Part shown: in pieces, positions 26,297-34,764 of the stretch
How the letters are laid out: each line of letters opens with the position of its first letter
How positions within the stretch are numbered: position 1 is the stretch's first letter
From: Mucilaginibacter sp. UR6-11
Lineage (GTDB): Bacteria > Bacteroidota > Bacteroidia > Sphingobacteriales > Sphingobacteriaceae
NCBI RefSeq assembly: GCF_020880695.1
Contig: NZ_JAJIWO010000008.1
Location: forward strand, 1-64,000
DNA length: 64,000 bases
Direction of reading: 5' to 3'
Notes under the pieces: model-generated
Told to the model about the DNA's origin: nothing
Database searches by the model: none
The model's input: the letters and a program-made list of their open reading frames with translations, nothing else
Translations under genes and position numbers: made by a program

Positions 26297-26307
26297 TTTG
26301 TTGATGT

Positions 26308-26345
26308 TTAAATAATAAAAGATAAATTTATCTTTTATTATTTAA
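26308..26345. promoter_or_regulatory. 38-bp perfect palindrome upstream of RIC/ScdA-type gene
   Basis: The sequence is self-complementary over 38 bases, centred between 26326 and 26327, with the core AAAAGATAAATTTATCTTTT. The half AAGAT-n3-ATTT recalls the NsrR half-site (AAGATGYATTT) and fits control by the adjacent Rrf2 protein. It could also act as a hairpin in the region between 26296 and 26376. Confidence 0.65.
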
Positions 26346-26375
26346 CAAAAAAGTGATTGTCGTCACATCTCGTTC

Positions 26376-27557
26376 TTATAGGCTGCTTTTTGTCTTAAAA
26401 AACAATAAAAAACCAATGGGAAGGAAGGAAAGGCAAAGTAAAAATAACAGGAGCTGATAAGCTGCGATTACGATAGCAAACAACGATAACAAGGGTTGTA
26501 TAAATAGTAGACAAAGATAGATCACTACAAGGATGACATAAAGGATATTTACGGTGGCAATTAATTTACAGAACCTGATCATGCCTTTTCTAACCAATTG
26601 CCCGATCAGCAGCGGCATGATGACGCCCAAGGTAAGTAAGTGGATATAACCGATGATGAGGTTACGATTGAGAAAGGTCCAGTCACCAATAGCCGGAATA
26701 CAAACCAATAGCTGAAAGATGCATTTGAAAGTCAGACCTATGATAGCCGCTTTTTCTATAAAAGTCAAATCACGCCAGTGGCTTCTAAAACTAAAACACA
26801 GCACAAGCCAGCTAACCAGATTTAAGACTGCGCCAATAAAAACCAGCATCCATATAAGATTACCGGGTTTGCTCCACAAGGTGAAAATAAAATACAGCGG
26901 TATCGTGGAAAAGATAAAAAGGTTGAGCCATCGCTTCGAATGTGGGGTTACCTGCTTAACCGAAGCAACGGAAGCCAACAATCCCAAAACCGCCAGTAGC
27001 ATAAAGCCATTCATTTGAAAATGCAGATAAAAATAAACCGCGTCCTGATACCAGGCTGTTTCTTTCAGTCCCAGGGCCGCCAGCGGACCCAAAGCGAACG
27101 GCCCGAGCGTAGACAGGCACAAGAAGACAAGGCTGCCCCGGATGAATCCGTAAGCTATAGCATTGATGCGTTCCTTTAAATTGCTTTTGAAGACCAGCCA
27201 GGTAAAACGAAAGGTCACACCTACGAAAAGGGTTGAAAAACCAATGGAAACCGGTTTATAGCCCTGCCAGGAAAAACTGGCCAGCATACCATAAGCACTG
27301 ACCAGCGTTAGTAAAAGGACAATTTTGAAACCGGGACCAATTTTGCCGTCACCGCATAATAACGCGATCAAAAAAGCGATGGAAAAGAACATCCAGCCTG
27401 AGAAAGCAAAGTGCGAGTGGGCGTGCAGGATGAACAGGTAATCAATTCCGGGAATATCGTAAAGCTGCATATAACGCAACGTTACGCCGAAGATGCTGAG
27501 TACGATAAAATTAACGATCGCCCAGCGGGGGTAATTCAGCGTGGTAAAGTGTTTCAT
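26376..27557 (-). CDS. heme-copper-oxidase-subunit-I-like / NnrS-like membrane protein (first)
   Basis: 393 aa with about 12 hydrophobic helices. A His-rich start, DYLFILHAHSHFAFSGWMFF (residues about 40-59), and a later YFYLHFQMNGFMLLAVLGL place His residues as in CcoN/NnrS-type heme proteins. GYIHLLTLGVIMPLLIG gives another His. It is adjacent to a second such protein and to DUF59 and DUF1858/DUF2249 genes in the same direction. A role in NO or heme/copper handling is inferred; no catalytic Tyr-His or full copper-B ligand set can be claimed. Confidence 0.6.
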   Translation of the reverse strand: MKHFTTLNYPRWAIVNFIVLSIFGVTLRYMQLYDIPGIDYLFILHAHSHFAFSGWMFFSIAFLIALLCGDGKIGPGFKIVLLLTLVSAYGMLASFSWQGYKPVSIGFSTLFVGVTFRFTWLVFKSNLKERINAIAYGFIRGSLVFLCLSTLGPFALGPLAALGLKETAWYQDAVYFYLHFQMNGFMLLAVLGLLASVASVKQVTPHSKRWLNLFIFSTIPLYFIFTLWSKPGNLIWMLVFIGAVLNLVSWLVLCFSFRSHWRDLTFIEKAAIIGLTFKCIFQLLVCIPAIGDWTFLNRNLIIGYIHLLTLGVIMPLLIGQLVRKGMIRFCKLIATVNILYVILVVIYLCLLFIQPLLSLFAIVIAAYQLLLFLLCLSFLPIGFLLFFKTKSSL

Positions 27558-27889
27558 TACATACCCAGTAAGCGTTTACCTTCATCGGATATATTATCAT
27601 ATGACCAGACCGGTTCCCAAACAAGGTCAACTGCTGCTGCATAATCGTCGTAGTGCCCCTCGATACAATTTTTTACGGCGGATATTATGCTTTCGCCCAT
27701 CGGGCAGTAAGATGAAGATAAGGTCATCTCAACGTTGACCAGCTTTTTCTCCGCGTCTATGTCAATGCCATAGACCAGGCCGAGATCGATAATATTAATG
27801 TGCAGTTCCGGATCGATCACCAGTCGGAGTGTTTCCATCATTTGCTCTTTTAAAAAAGAAAGAGGGTCGGTAATATCAAAGCTTGCCAT
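27557..27889 (-). CDS. MIP18/DUF59-family metal-sulfur cluster assembly factor
   Basis: 110 aa. DUF59 core: LRLVIDPELHINIIDLGLVY and ISSSY-type loop here SSSYCPMGESIISAVKNCIE, with the Cys that binds clusters in the SufT/PaaD-like group. It ends exactly where the 393-aa membrane protein begins (one-base overlap) and overlaps the 428-aa membrane protein by 14 bp. It probably helps mature Fe-S or heme-linked proteins of this cluster. Confidence 0.85.
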   Translation of the reverse strand: MASFDITDPLSFLKEQMMETLRLVIDPELHINIIDLGLVYGIDIDAEKKLVNVEMTLSSSYCPMGESIISAVKNCIEGHYDDYAAAVDLVWEPVWSYDNISDEGKRLLGM

Positions 27890-29162
27890 AAGTTACTGTT
27901 TTATGAAATAGTACAGTAAAGATGTTGGACAGATACAGCATGGCGGTAACCATAAGCATCGCTATCCCGATATAGATCAGCGGCAGGAACAGTAGGTAAC
28001 AGCCCGGCATAAAGGTCAGGCAAAAAATCAGATAGGACACGGTTTGCGCCTTCAGCAGGTTCTCCGCGAACAGCTCCGCTGGCATGGGGGTTTTAAATTT
28101 TCCCGTCAGGTGTTCGTAGTGTTTAACCCAAACAATAAAAGGCAGTGTCTTAAAAGTTTGCCCCAATATTAACGCGGTGATCCAGCCCATCAGCATAAAT
28201 TCGCCATAGATCATTGAGAAGCGAATGGTCACCGGGTTGTTTTTAAGGTGGAAGTAAATAATAAACGGAACGGTCAGCGTAGCTATCTTTAACAGGATAA
28301 ACGACATGAAACTGTTCATCATCGGCAGGTCGATGTGTTTTCTTAATCGGGATCGCAGGCATTTTACAATGAAGATAAAATAGCAGGTTATTCCGGCAGC
28401 ACCAATCGTGAATATTAAATAGGTCCGTAGGCTAAGTCCAAAGAGATAAGAATCTACCAGGAAGTATAGCAGCGCGCCTATGATCAGGTAATAACTGTAG
28501 GTGAGCAATTTGGTGTTTTGATACGATGATACCAGGAACATGGGTACCAGTTTGGAACTCACGCCGATCAGCATCAGCAGGAACCACCCAATCAGCCCCA
28601 TGTGCGCATGCAATTTAAGAAAATGCAGTTGATCCTGCGGAAATATCAACAGCGTAAAATTAAAGACCAATGCCGCGCCTAAAGCGGCCGTCAGACAAAG
28701 GCAAATACAGGCGCTGAAGATAAAATCCTCCTGGATGGTTTCCTGTTTTTTCTTTTTAGCGGTCAGGTATACATTAATCGTAAATAAGAGGACGGCCAAA
28801 AGCAATAAGATCGCGCCGCTTTGCATATGAATGCCCGGTACAAATACCCAGAATGAATAGACGAGGGCGGTCAGCCCCGGCATAAAGAGCGCGAAGCTCA
28901 TCCAGGCCAGTTTTTCGCTGTACAGCTCCGTTTCCAGAACCACCGGGATAAGTTGGTAAGATGCGCCCAGGATGATCATCGTTCCCCAACCGAGTGCCGC
29001 CATGTGTGTAATAGCGAGAATCTGAGGATGAAAATAATGCCCGGTAAAGGCCTTCACGGAGAACAGCATCATGACAGACAGGATCAAAAAACAAAACGCG
29101 GCGACCACATAATGGGTTACCACGATCTTATAAAGACCAGGGTTCTGCTTGATCCCACTCAT
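27876..29162 (-). CDS. heme-copper-oxidase-subunit-I-like / NnrS-like membrane protein (second)
   Basis: 428 aa, about 12 transmembrane helices. Three Gly/Trp-rich helices each with a His or polar partner: AITHMAALGWGTMIILGASY, LKLHAHMGLIGWFLLMLIGV and YGEFMLMGWITALILGQTFK. This pattern of H-x-x-x-x-G-W recalls CcoN/NnrS-type heme membrane proteins that lack the full oxidase set. It overlaps the DUF59 gene (14 bp) and the DUF1858 protein (4 bp). A role in NO metabolism or electron transfer is inference from the nos neighbourhood. Confidence 0.6.
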   Translation of the reverse strand: MSGIKQNPGLYKIVVTHYVVAAFCFLILSVMMLFSVKAFTGHYFHPQILAITHMAALGWGTMIILGASYQLIPVVLETELYSEKLAWMSFALFMPGLTALVYSFWVFVPGIHMQSGAILLLLAVLLFTINVYLTAKKKKQETIQEDFIFSACICLCLTAALGAALVFNFTLLIFPQDQLHFLKLHAHMGLIGWFLLMLIGVSSKLVPMFLVSSYQNTKLLTYSYYLIIGALLYFLVDSYLFGLSLRTYLIFTIGAAGITCYFIFIVKCLRSRLRKHIDLPMMNSFMSFILLKIATLTVPFIIYFHLKNNPVTIRFSMIYGEFMLMGWITALILGQTFKTLPFIVWVKHYEHLTGKFKTPMPAELFAENLLKAQTVSYLIFCLTFMPGCYLLFLPLIYIGIAMLMVTAMLYLSNIFTVLFHKTVTYGKL

Positions 29163-29983
29163 TTTTTATAAATCAGCATGTTGATATTGGCGGGGCCGAT
29201 CGTTTTAAAGACATAGGTTAATCCCTGTTTCTCCAACTCCGGCAGCAGGTATACCGGTATCTTTTTGTGGTAGACAAACAGGGCGTTGCCGGCAACCAGG
29301 TTCGGCGTTTGCTCCAGGATGGCCAGCATAGGTTTTGGCATCTCCAGTTGGCGAACATCAAGAAAAATAATGCGGTGTTCGTCAAATCTTTTCAGGAGGC
29401 GATTGAATTGGTCATTATCAGCGGCCGGGGCTGTTAAAGGAATGGTTACCGCTTCGTCCGGAGTAGATCCTGTTTTGCTAAAATAAGTTACGACCAGGTT
29501 TGGTTCCGTTTGTTCCACACGGAAGGAAAATCCTTTTTCTGCCAGCAAATGGATCAACGGCAACGGTTCGAAGGTATTGATAAGTTTTAGTCCCTGACCG
29601 TCTTCGAGTTTCTTAATACAGGCTAATATTTTTTTTAAGGGATCTTTATCCTGCGCCAGCACAGGGCGGACATCAAGTTCGAGATAATCCAATGGCTCTC
29701 GGAAAGATGCCCTCCGCACAGCTATATCATTTTCAACTGATGTATCTGCGCTTACTTTGAACCCGATTTGCTTCATGCTCCACATAAAATCAGTGAGTTC
29801 AGTTTTTGATATTTTGCAGGCATCAGCGATGCTAACCCTTTTTACCAATAAATTTCGTAGTAACGGATTTTTAAGTTTTGAAAATTTTTTATTTAAACCG
29901 ACCAGCGTCCTGATCACCAGGTCACGGTCGACTTCGAGCAGTTGGCTGATTTTTGTTTGCGGGTTAATTGTGAGTTCCATCAT
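29159..29983 (-). CDS. DUF1858-DUF2249 domain protein
   Basis: 274 aa (ATG at 29983 or 29980). Residues about 5-65 form a DUF1858-like helical domain (TKISQLLEVDRDLVIRTLVG, then ADACKISKTELTDFMWSMKQ). Two DUF2249 units follow: LDYLELDVRPVLAQDKDPLK and a second with RIIFLDVRQLEMPKPMLAIL. DUF2249 also occurs at the N terminus of the nearby RIC/ScdA-type protein, so the two may share a ligand or partner. It is the first gene of this operon, preceded by a long imperfect palindrome. Function unknown, probably cytoplasmic in NO/redox response. Confidence 0.8.
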   Translation of the reverse strand: MMELTINPQTKISQLLEVDRDLVIRTLVGLNKKFSKLKNPLLRNLLVKRVSIADACKISKTELTDFMWSMKQIGFKVSADTSVENDIAVRRASFREPLDYLELDVRPVLAQDKDPLKKILACIKKLEDGQGLKLINTFEPLPLIHLLAEKGFSFRVEQTEPNLVVTYFSKTGSTPDEAVTIPLTAPAADNDQFNRLLKRFDEHRIIFLDVRQLEMPKPMLAILEQTPNLVAGNALFVYHKKIPVYLLPELEKQGLTYVFKTIGPANINMLIYKK

Positions 29984-30002
29984 GCAAAAATGCGAGGTTC
30001 AG

Positions 30003-30070
30003 CACAAGTAAAATATGATTTCAATCATGTTTTACTTGTGATTATAGCACAAATAGTGTGACTATTTGTG
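30003..30070. promoter_or_regulatory. 38-bp imperfect palindrome and second inverted repeat upstream of the DUF1858 operon
   Basis: 30003-30040 is self-complementary except for two pairs and is centred on ATGATTTCAATCAT, nearly identical to the core upstream of the nos operon. A second repeat, CACAAATAGT-GTG-ACTATTTGTG, lies at 30048-30070. The first is a likely Fnr-type operator, the second either an operator or the terminator of the oxidoreductase remnant. No -7 box was recognised. Confidence 0.6.
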
Positions 30071-30200
30071 ATTTATTTGTAATTATTTGTCTCGGATAGG
30101 GAAATCCTATCAGGAAATTAAAATCAGGACAACACCGCATTTATTCCAGGAAAGTAGATTTCAGGTTCGGACTCAAACAATAGCTGTGAATAGTCCTCTG

Positions 30201-31869
30201 TTAGGTGTCGGCCAACAGATCGAAATATTCATCATCTTCATTTTTACCGCCGAAACCCTTGCCGATGTACTGATGGGTATCTAAAAATTCTATTTTATTG
30301 ATCCATTTGACCATTTTGTAGCCGAGCTGATTTTCGATACGCAGCCTGAGTGGCGCCCCATGCTTTTCGGGAAGCGGCTGGTAATTCATTTCCCAGGCCA
30401 GGATCGATTTCGGTTTCAGGCAGTTATCCAGGCTGTGCGTATCGTAATAAGCGCCGCCATAAAGCCCTTCGCCGAAAGAATAAAAGACCACCGTTGTCAC
30501 CGAAGAATGGGGCCTGACCAAGGCTATTAATGTCTTCATAGGTAAACCACCCCATTCTGCAATTCCCGACCACCCCTGTATGCAATGGTGCATGGTAATG
30601 TTTTGTTCTGCACCCATCTTTTTCAGATCTTCTAATGATAGCTGTACTGAATTTTCAACCAGGCCACCGACCTGGAGCTTGAAATCTTTAAAATGATTAG
30701 CTGCAAGGTTGCGCCATTCAGCCGATTCGGGCATTTTCCCGTTTACCCAGAAATAAGGGGATATATCTTTTTGCTGATAATAAACTTTAGGCCGGAGTTT
30801 GTTAATGGTGTTGAGCCATAAGGTGCCATTAATTTTAGCCTCTGCTTGCTGTAATGACCGCGGCCGTTGCCAGGAGATCCAATGCGCCAGGAAACCAAAT
30901 GCCACTGTAAACAAAATAACACCAAGCCCAATATAAAGGCCCGAACGGTCAGCAGTGCTGTCCGTACCGACTGTGATATGATTCATATTCCTCGTCAGCC
31001 CTGTCGCAGCCACCATTGCCACGTGAATGATGACAAAGGCCAAGTAGGCGATCATGACCAAAAAGTGAACGGAGCGAGCGCCCTGGCGGTTGCCGAATAA
31101 CTTGGGTAGCCGATGGAAACGATTTTCTATGGCCGGGGACATCGACATACCGCTGAGCATGGCAACAGGCGCCAAAAAAAAACCACCGCAAAGTAAGAAA
31201 TTTGCTGCAGTGCATTAAAATGATAAAAACCGTCAGGTTCGACAGGCAGGTGAAAGGTGGCATAGTGAACGAAGATGTTCCACGAATCAGGTAACACCTG
31301 CCAGGATGCCGGGACCAACCTTTCCACTGATTGGTAAAGAATAAAAAACCTATAAATACCACGCCGTTCAGCAGGAAGAAGGGAACTGTTATAAAATGCC
31401 ATGAACGGGCTATTCCTATGGAATGGCGGTACCCCGGCAAGCCGGCTACCGGGTTCAAATACCGGCCATCTTCTTTTGCGGTGTAAACCCGGTCATCCGG
31501 CACCTTTACAGGGGTAAAACGCAACCACTCCGAACGGGGCGAACAGCCGCGGTTCCAGTAAAGACGGGGATGATCCGCTAAAATAGACAAACCGCTCCTG
31601 ATAATTAGGGCGAGAAAAAAGAAATTTATCCAGTGGCTGAGCGATAGCCAGAGCGGGAATCCTTTAGGGTCAGCGGCGGTTAACACCGGCAAGGTCAACG
31701 ATGGATCCGTGGGCAAGCCGAACAGCAAGTACTGTAACCATGCCACCCCTGCTGTGGCGATCAGCATGGTCAAAAGCAGGATAAACGCTGTTCTATTGAT
31801 CCCAATAAACATACGCCTGTCTTCCGGGAATCTCATCGCCCGTTCCGCTTCGTTAAAGTTGGTGAACAT
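30201..31869 (-). pseudogene. cytochrome b-molybdopterin oxidoreductase fusion, two frameshifts
   Basis: Three frames together spell one protein of about 556 residues. Frame one (31869 to ~31320): N-terminal membrane cytochrome b561-like part with LSLSHWINFFFLALIIRSGL and LNGVVFIGFLFFTNQW. Frame two (~31320 to ~31175): ASWQVLPDSWNIFVHYATFH. Frame three (~31175 to 30201): MAPVAMLSGMSMSPAIENRF, then a SUOX-type Mo domain with MHHCIQGWSGIAEWGGLPMK (Cys ligand) and HGAPLRLRIENQLGYKMVKW. Both breaks lie at homopolymers: a short A run (TGGAAAGG) and a 9-T run near 31172. It is either a pseudogene or carries sequencing indels. Confidence 0.8.
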
Positions 31870-32269
31870 GGCAACCTAACTTAAATATAAAACTTGGTTA
31901 AGCATCCTGGTCAGACAGCCAGTTGTCTGGCGACGCCGGAGCGCCGATGGCGATGATATGGTGAATATGGTGAGGGTCGGCTACAAACATTATTTAAGGG
32001 CTAGATGGCAATAGGAATCCTATCAAAGCTACAGCTAATTTTGGAAATAAACGGTTTATTTCGTCTTAGGCAACGCAAAGTAAGAAATCCCTCTATCGCC
32101 GGCGCATGTCATAAGCCGCCTGCATCACTAGCCGCGAGCGCGTAAACAATTACGTCAATGTACAAGCGGCCTGGGTTCACTCACCTGATATCCGACGTGA
32201 CTTGCTTGGCAGAGATCATTTCGGCCATTGTGCACGCGGCCTCTAAAACTGCTCCCTGGATAGGTATAC
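31870..32269. other. intergenic, no confident feature
   Basis: Nothing recognisable to the right of the oxidoreductase remnant start. A 67-aa frame at 32158-32361 has no protein-like character and overlaps a response-regulator scrap. The region looks like decayed DNA. Confidence 0.35.
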
Positions 32270-32410
32270 TTTGGTCGAAAAGCTACAAGCCGATCTCCGC
32301 ACGAAGGAGATGCCAGTCGTTTGGCCGGGGTCGCAGGCTATCTCGCCAAGCCGTACCATGAGGAGAAACTGCTGGCTTTTATCCAGCAGGGGTTGCAGGA
32401 CCGTGCCTGA
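32270..32410 (+). pseudogene. response-regulator receiver C-terminal scrap
   Basis: The plus strand carries LQADLRTKEMPVV and, in another frame, AGVAGYLAKPYHEEKLLAFI followed by QQGLQDRA and a stop. GYLAKPY-x-EEKLLAFI is the classic end of a receiver domain (K-P loop and last helix). A frameshift near 32325 separates the parts; the N-terminal phosphoacceptor region is absent. Confidence 0.55.
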
Positions 32411-32439
32411 CGAAGGCGGAGTACAGGAAAAACGCCGTA

Positions 32440-33074
32440 TTTGACAGATTTGATGAGGACAAATGACCCCTCCCCATAGCCTGGGCCAGGGCTTTCTGTT
32501 TCTGTTATCTCGTCAAGCGGATGAAAGAGCGTCTGGGAAAAAGTCAATCCCTTAAAACCAACTTTTCTTAATTCTTCGGTTATCCCGGCCACCGAATAAA
32601 AATTAGCGTGTTTATAGAAAATACTTTACGGTTTTCATAATATTCTCCTATGGGACTGTTTTTATCTATAAACCCAACAATAAGGCCCCCCTTGTCTTTC
32701 AGTACTCGATAAGCTTCTTTGAACGCCGCATGTAAATCCTCGAAATAGCTGATACAAAAAACCATGAGTACAACGTGGAAACTCAGATCCTTATAGGGAA
32801 GCGCCTCTGCCCGGGCGTTGCGGACATTGATCCCTCTTTTACTTGCTTTTTCACGCATGCCCGATAATGGGTCAACCCCCTCCTTAATACCCAGGGCTTC
32901 AGCAAAACGACCGGTTCCCACACCGACTCAAGCCCGATAAATGGTCCCTGCCGGAAATACCTCGAGTATAGCTGCTACCTCTGAACGGAATACATGATCG
33001 TAGGTGTCAAACCAGGCTTCGTATTCTGTTACGTGTTCGTCAAATAAAACTGACTGTTCCATTATCGTTTTCAT
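32440..33074 (-). pseudogene. class I SAM methyltransferase, disrupted
   Basis: From ATG 33074: MEQSVLFDEHVTEYEAWFDT opens a small-molecule methyltransferase. The SAM-binding G-loop appears as VGVGTGRFAEALG, then ARAEALPYKDLSFHVVLMVF and EAYRVLKDKGGLIVGFIDK. An in-frame TGA interrupts it just before VGVGTG, and a second break near 32590 shifts to VAGITEELRKVGFKGLTFSQ and ends FVLIKSVK. The total matches a ~210-residue ubiE-like family. Two lesions make it a pseudogene. Confidence 0.75.
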
Positions 33075-33109
33075 TAGATTAATTGATTAGTTATTAAGGA
33101 AAGGTTGAG

Positions 33110-33301
33110 TCAGGTTAGGGACCTTCCGCCTGGTGGCGGCACCTCGTAGGGCGGCGGCTCAAAGGGTTCCTTAAAAGGGATGATCTCCGGATCGTCACCG
33201 GGCTGAAACGGATCTTCCGGGTCAACAGCCGGTTCAGTCGCCGGCTGAATTTTCGGAGTGGGGTCTTCAATCGGTACCGCTTGTAGTTTTTTCTTTGCCA
33301 T
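33110..33301 (-). CDS. small proline-rich acidic protein
   Basis: 63 aa: MAKKKLQAVPIEDPTPKIQP followed by acidic, Pro-rich text (DPEDPFQPGDDPEIIPFKEP and FEPPPYEVPPPGG). No signal peptide or membrane segment, probably disordered. Similar short Pro/Asp-rich proteins are common unassigned genes in this order. It stands between disrupted genes but its own frame is clean. Confidence 0.5.
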   Translation of the reverse strand: MAKKKLQAVPIEDPTPKIQPATEPAVDPEDPFQPGDDPEIIPFKEPFEPPPYEVPPPGGRSLT

Positions 33302-33449
33302 GACTTATAGTGAACGACTTTCGCAGACAAGCCAAATGATACAAGGCAAAACAAGGAAATTTTAATCCGCCTTACCATGACCCTGATCAAATCAAAATCT
33401 GATATTCGTCATGATCGGGTCTGCGACGTCCGTAATGCCTGGAGCCTGG

Positions 33450-34110
33450 TTAAGGCATGAGTGTTAAACCGGGAAAGCAAGACAAAGGTGGTACCCTTTC
33501 CGGGATAACTTTTGAACTCGATTTTCCCGCCCAGCAGGCTGGCACGCCGTGCCACGATATTTAAGCCAAGGCCCGTCCCGTCCCTGGATCGTGCCGGTAT
33601 TGCTCGCCCGGAAGAAAGCGCTGAACAAATGCTCCTGGTCGGCTTCGGAGCCACCGATCCTGTGATCCTTAACCGTCAGCAGGCAGCCGGCTTCGCTGAT
33701 CTCGGTGTCCAAGGTCGATCATCGTGTCTTCACCTGAATATTTGATGGCATTGGAGCAGGTTATGCAGGCAGTTCTTCAGCAATAGCTGGTCAAAGTATA
33801 CGGGAACAAAGCCCGTGTGCCGGTAAGTGATCTGCTGGCCGGGCCGCCAATTCCTCGCGGTAACCGTCCGAATGCGTTTTGATACCCGTAGTAACAGACT
33901 TATAGGCTGCATCAACTTTGCGTCCCTGCTTATCATGGATTGCTAAATTGAGGTACCAGTCCCTGACACCAGCTAGGGGGCGCAACAGGAAACAGGGCCG
34001 CGGCGGCTGTCTTGTAATCTACGAGCACATCGTACCGGTCGCAGATATATACCGCCACCGGCAGCCGCTCATAGAATTCGATCATGGAGATGCGCTGCTC
34101 GGTCATGCGA
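33450..34110 (-). pseudogene. PAS-histidine kinase remnant
   Basis: Minus-strand fragments in several frames: ISMIEFYERLPVAVYICDRY (start of a PAS domain, 34090-34030), LLLKNCLHNLL (N-box region, near 33780), EADQEHLFSAFFRASNTGTI, and GTGLGLNIVARRASLLGGKI followed by GKGTTFVL (G2 box, near 33600-33480). Order and identity match a PAS-HisKA-HATPase kinase, but at least two frameshifts break it. With the response-regulator scrap at 32270-32410 it suggests a decayed two-component locus. Confidence 0.7.
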
Positions 34111-34286
34111 GAATGCCCAATTACCTGGTAAACAAAGCTAAAGCATCCATACGGACAAGAAAAAAATTATTTTACCAGTTACATGATTGCTGGACGGTGG
34201 AGGTGGCAAAACAATCAATGGTAGTTATTATCAGGGATCATTTCTGAATGCTTAAAACCTTGCCCGGATATCCGTGCTTCCCCTAC

Positions 34287-34673
34287 ATGACCGATCAAAC
34301 CAATAATCACCAGGCCGGTGCCGGCGACCACCTGGCCAATGAACGCACCTTCCTCGCCTGGATACGGACCAGCATCGCCCTGATGGGCTTCGGCTTCGTC
34401 GTCGTCAAGTTCTCGCTATTTGTGCGGCAGATCTCGCTTGTGGTGGGCACTCAAAATGTACCGCAGCAAAAAGGTTTCTCCGCGATCATCGGCATGTGCC
34501 TGGTCGCGGTCGGCGCGCTGACCGCACTTATCGGTTACCTGCGTTACCGCAGGATCGAAAAGCAGTTGCTCAATAACGCCTTTTACCCGCAGTCGCGTTT
34601 ATTGCTGGTGCTGACAGCGGGCGTTATCGGCGCCAGCCTGTTGTTATTATACTACCTGCTACCCAACTTATAA
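34287..34673 (+). CDS. DUF202 (YidH-type) membrane protein
   Basis: About 128 aa from the ATG at 34287 (MTDQTNNHQAGAGDHLANER); an in-frame ATG at 34248 adds 13 residues with no family resemblance. The DUF202 signature LANERTFLAWIRTSIALMGF opens the first of three helices (residues about 18-37), followed by AIIGMCLVAVGALTALIGYL and a C-terminal helix LLVLTAGVIGASLLLLYYLL. Family function is unclear; it is often present in stress or polyphosphate contexts. Confidence 0.85.
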   Translation: MTDQTNNHQAGAGDHLANERTFLAWIRTSIALMGFGFVVVKFSLFVRQISLVVGTQNVPQQKGFSAIIGMCLVAVGALTALIGYLRYRRIEKQLLNNAFYPQSRLLLVLTAGVIGASLLLLYYLLPNL

Positions 34674-34764
34674 TGCTGCCGGATCTCGGCGCTAACTCAC
34701 CTGGCAGTCGAAACAATAACACTCTTCGGCCTGTTAACCCGCCTGTCTAACGATTGAACTGCCG

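Noticed and set aside
30087-30284. 65-aa rightward ORF after the DUF1858 promoter region
   Set aside because: Runs into the oxidoreductase gene on the other strand and has no motif.
32158-32361. 67-aa rightward ORF
   Set aside because: Overlaps the receiver-domain scrap in another frame and lacks protein character.
33918-34247. 109-aa rightward ORF
   Set aside because: The opposite strand encodes recognisable PAS-kinase text, so this is its shadow.
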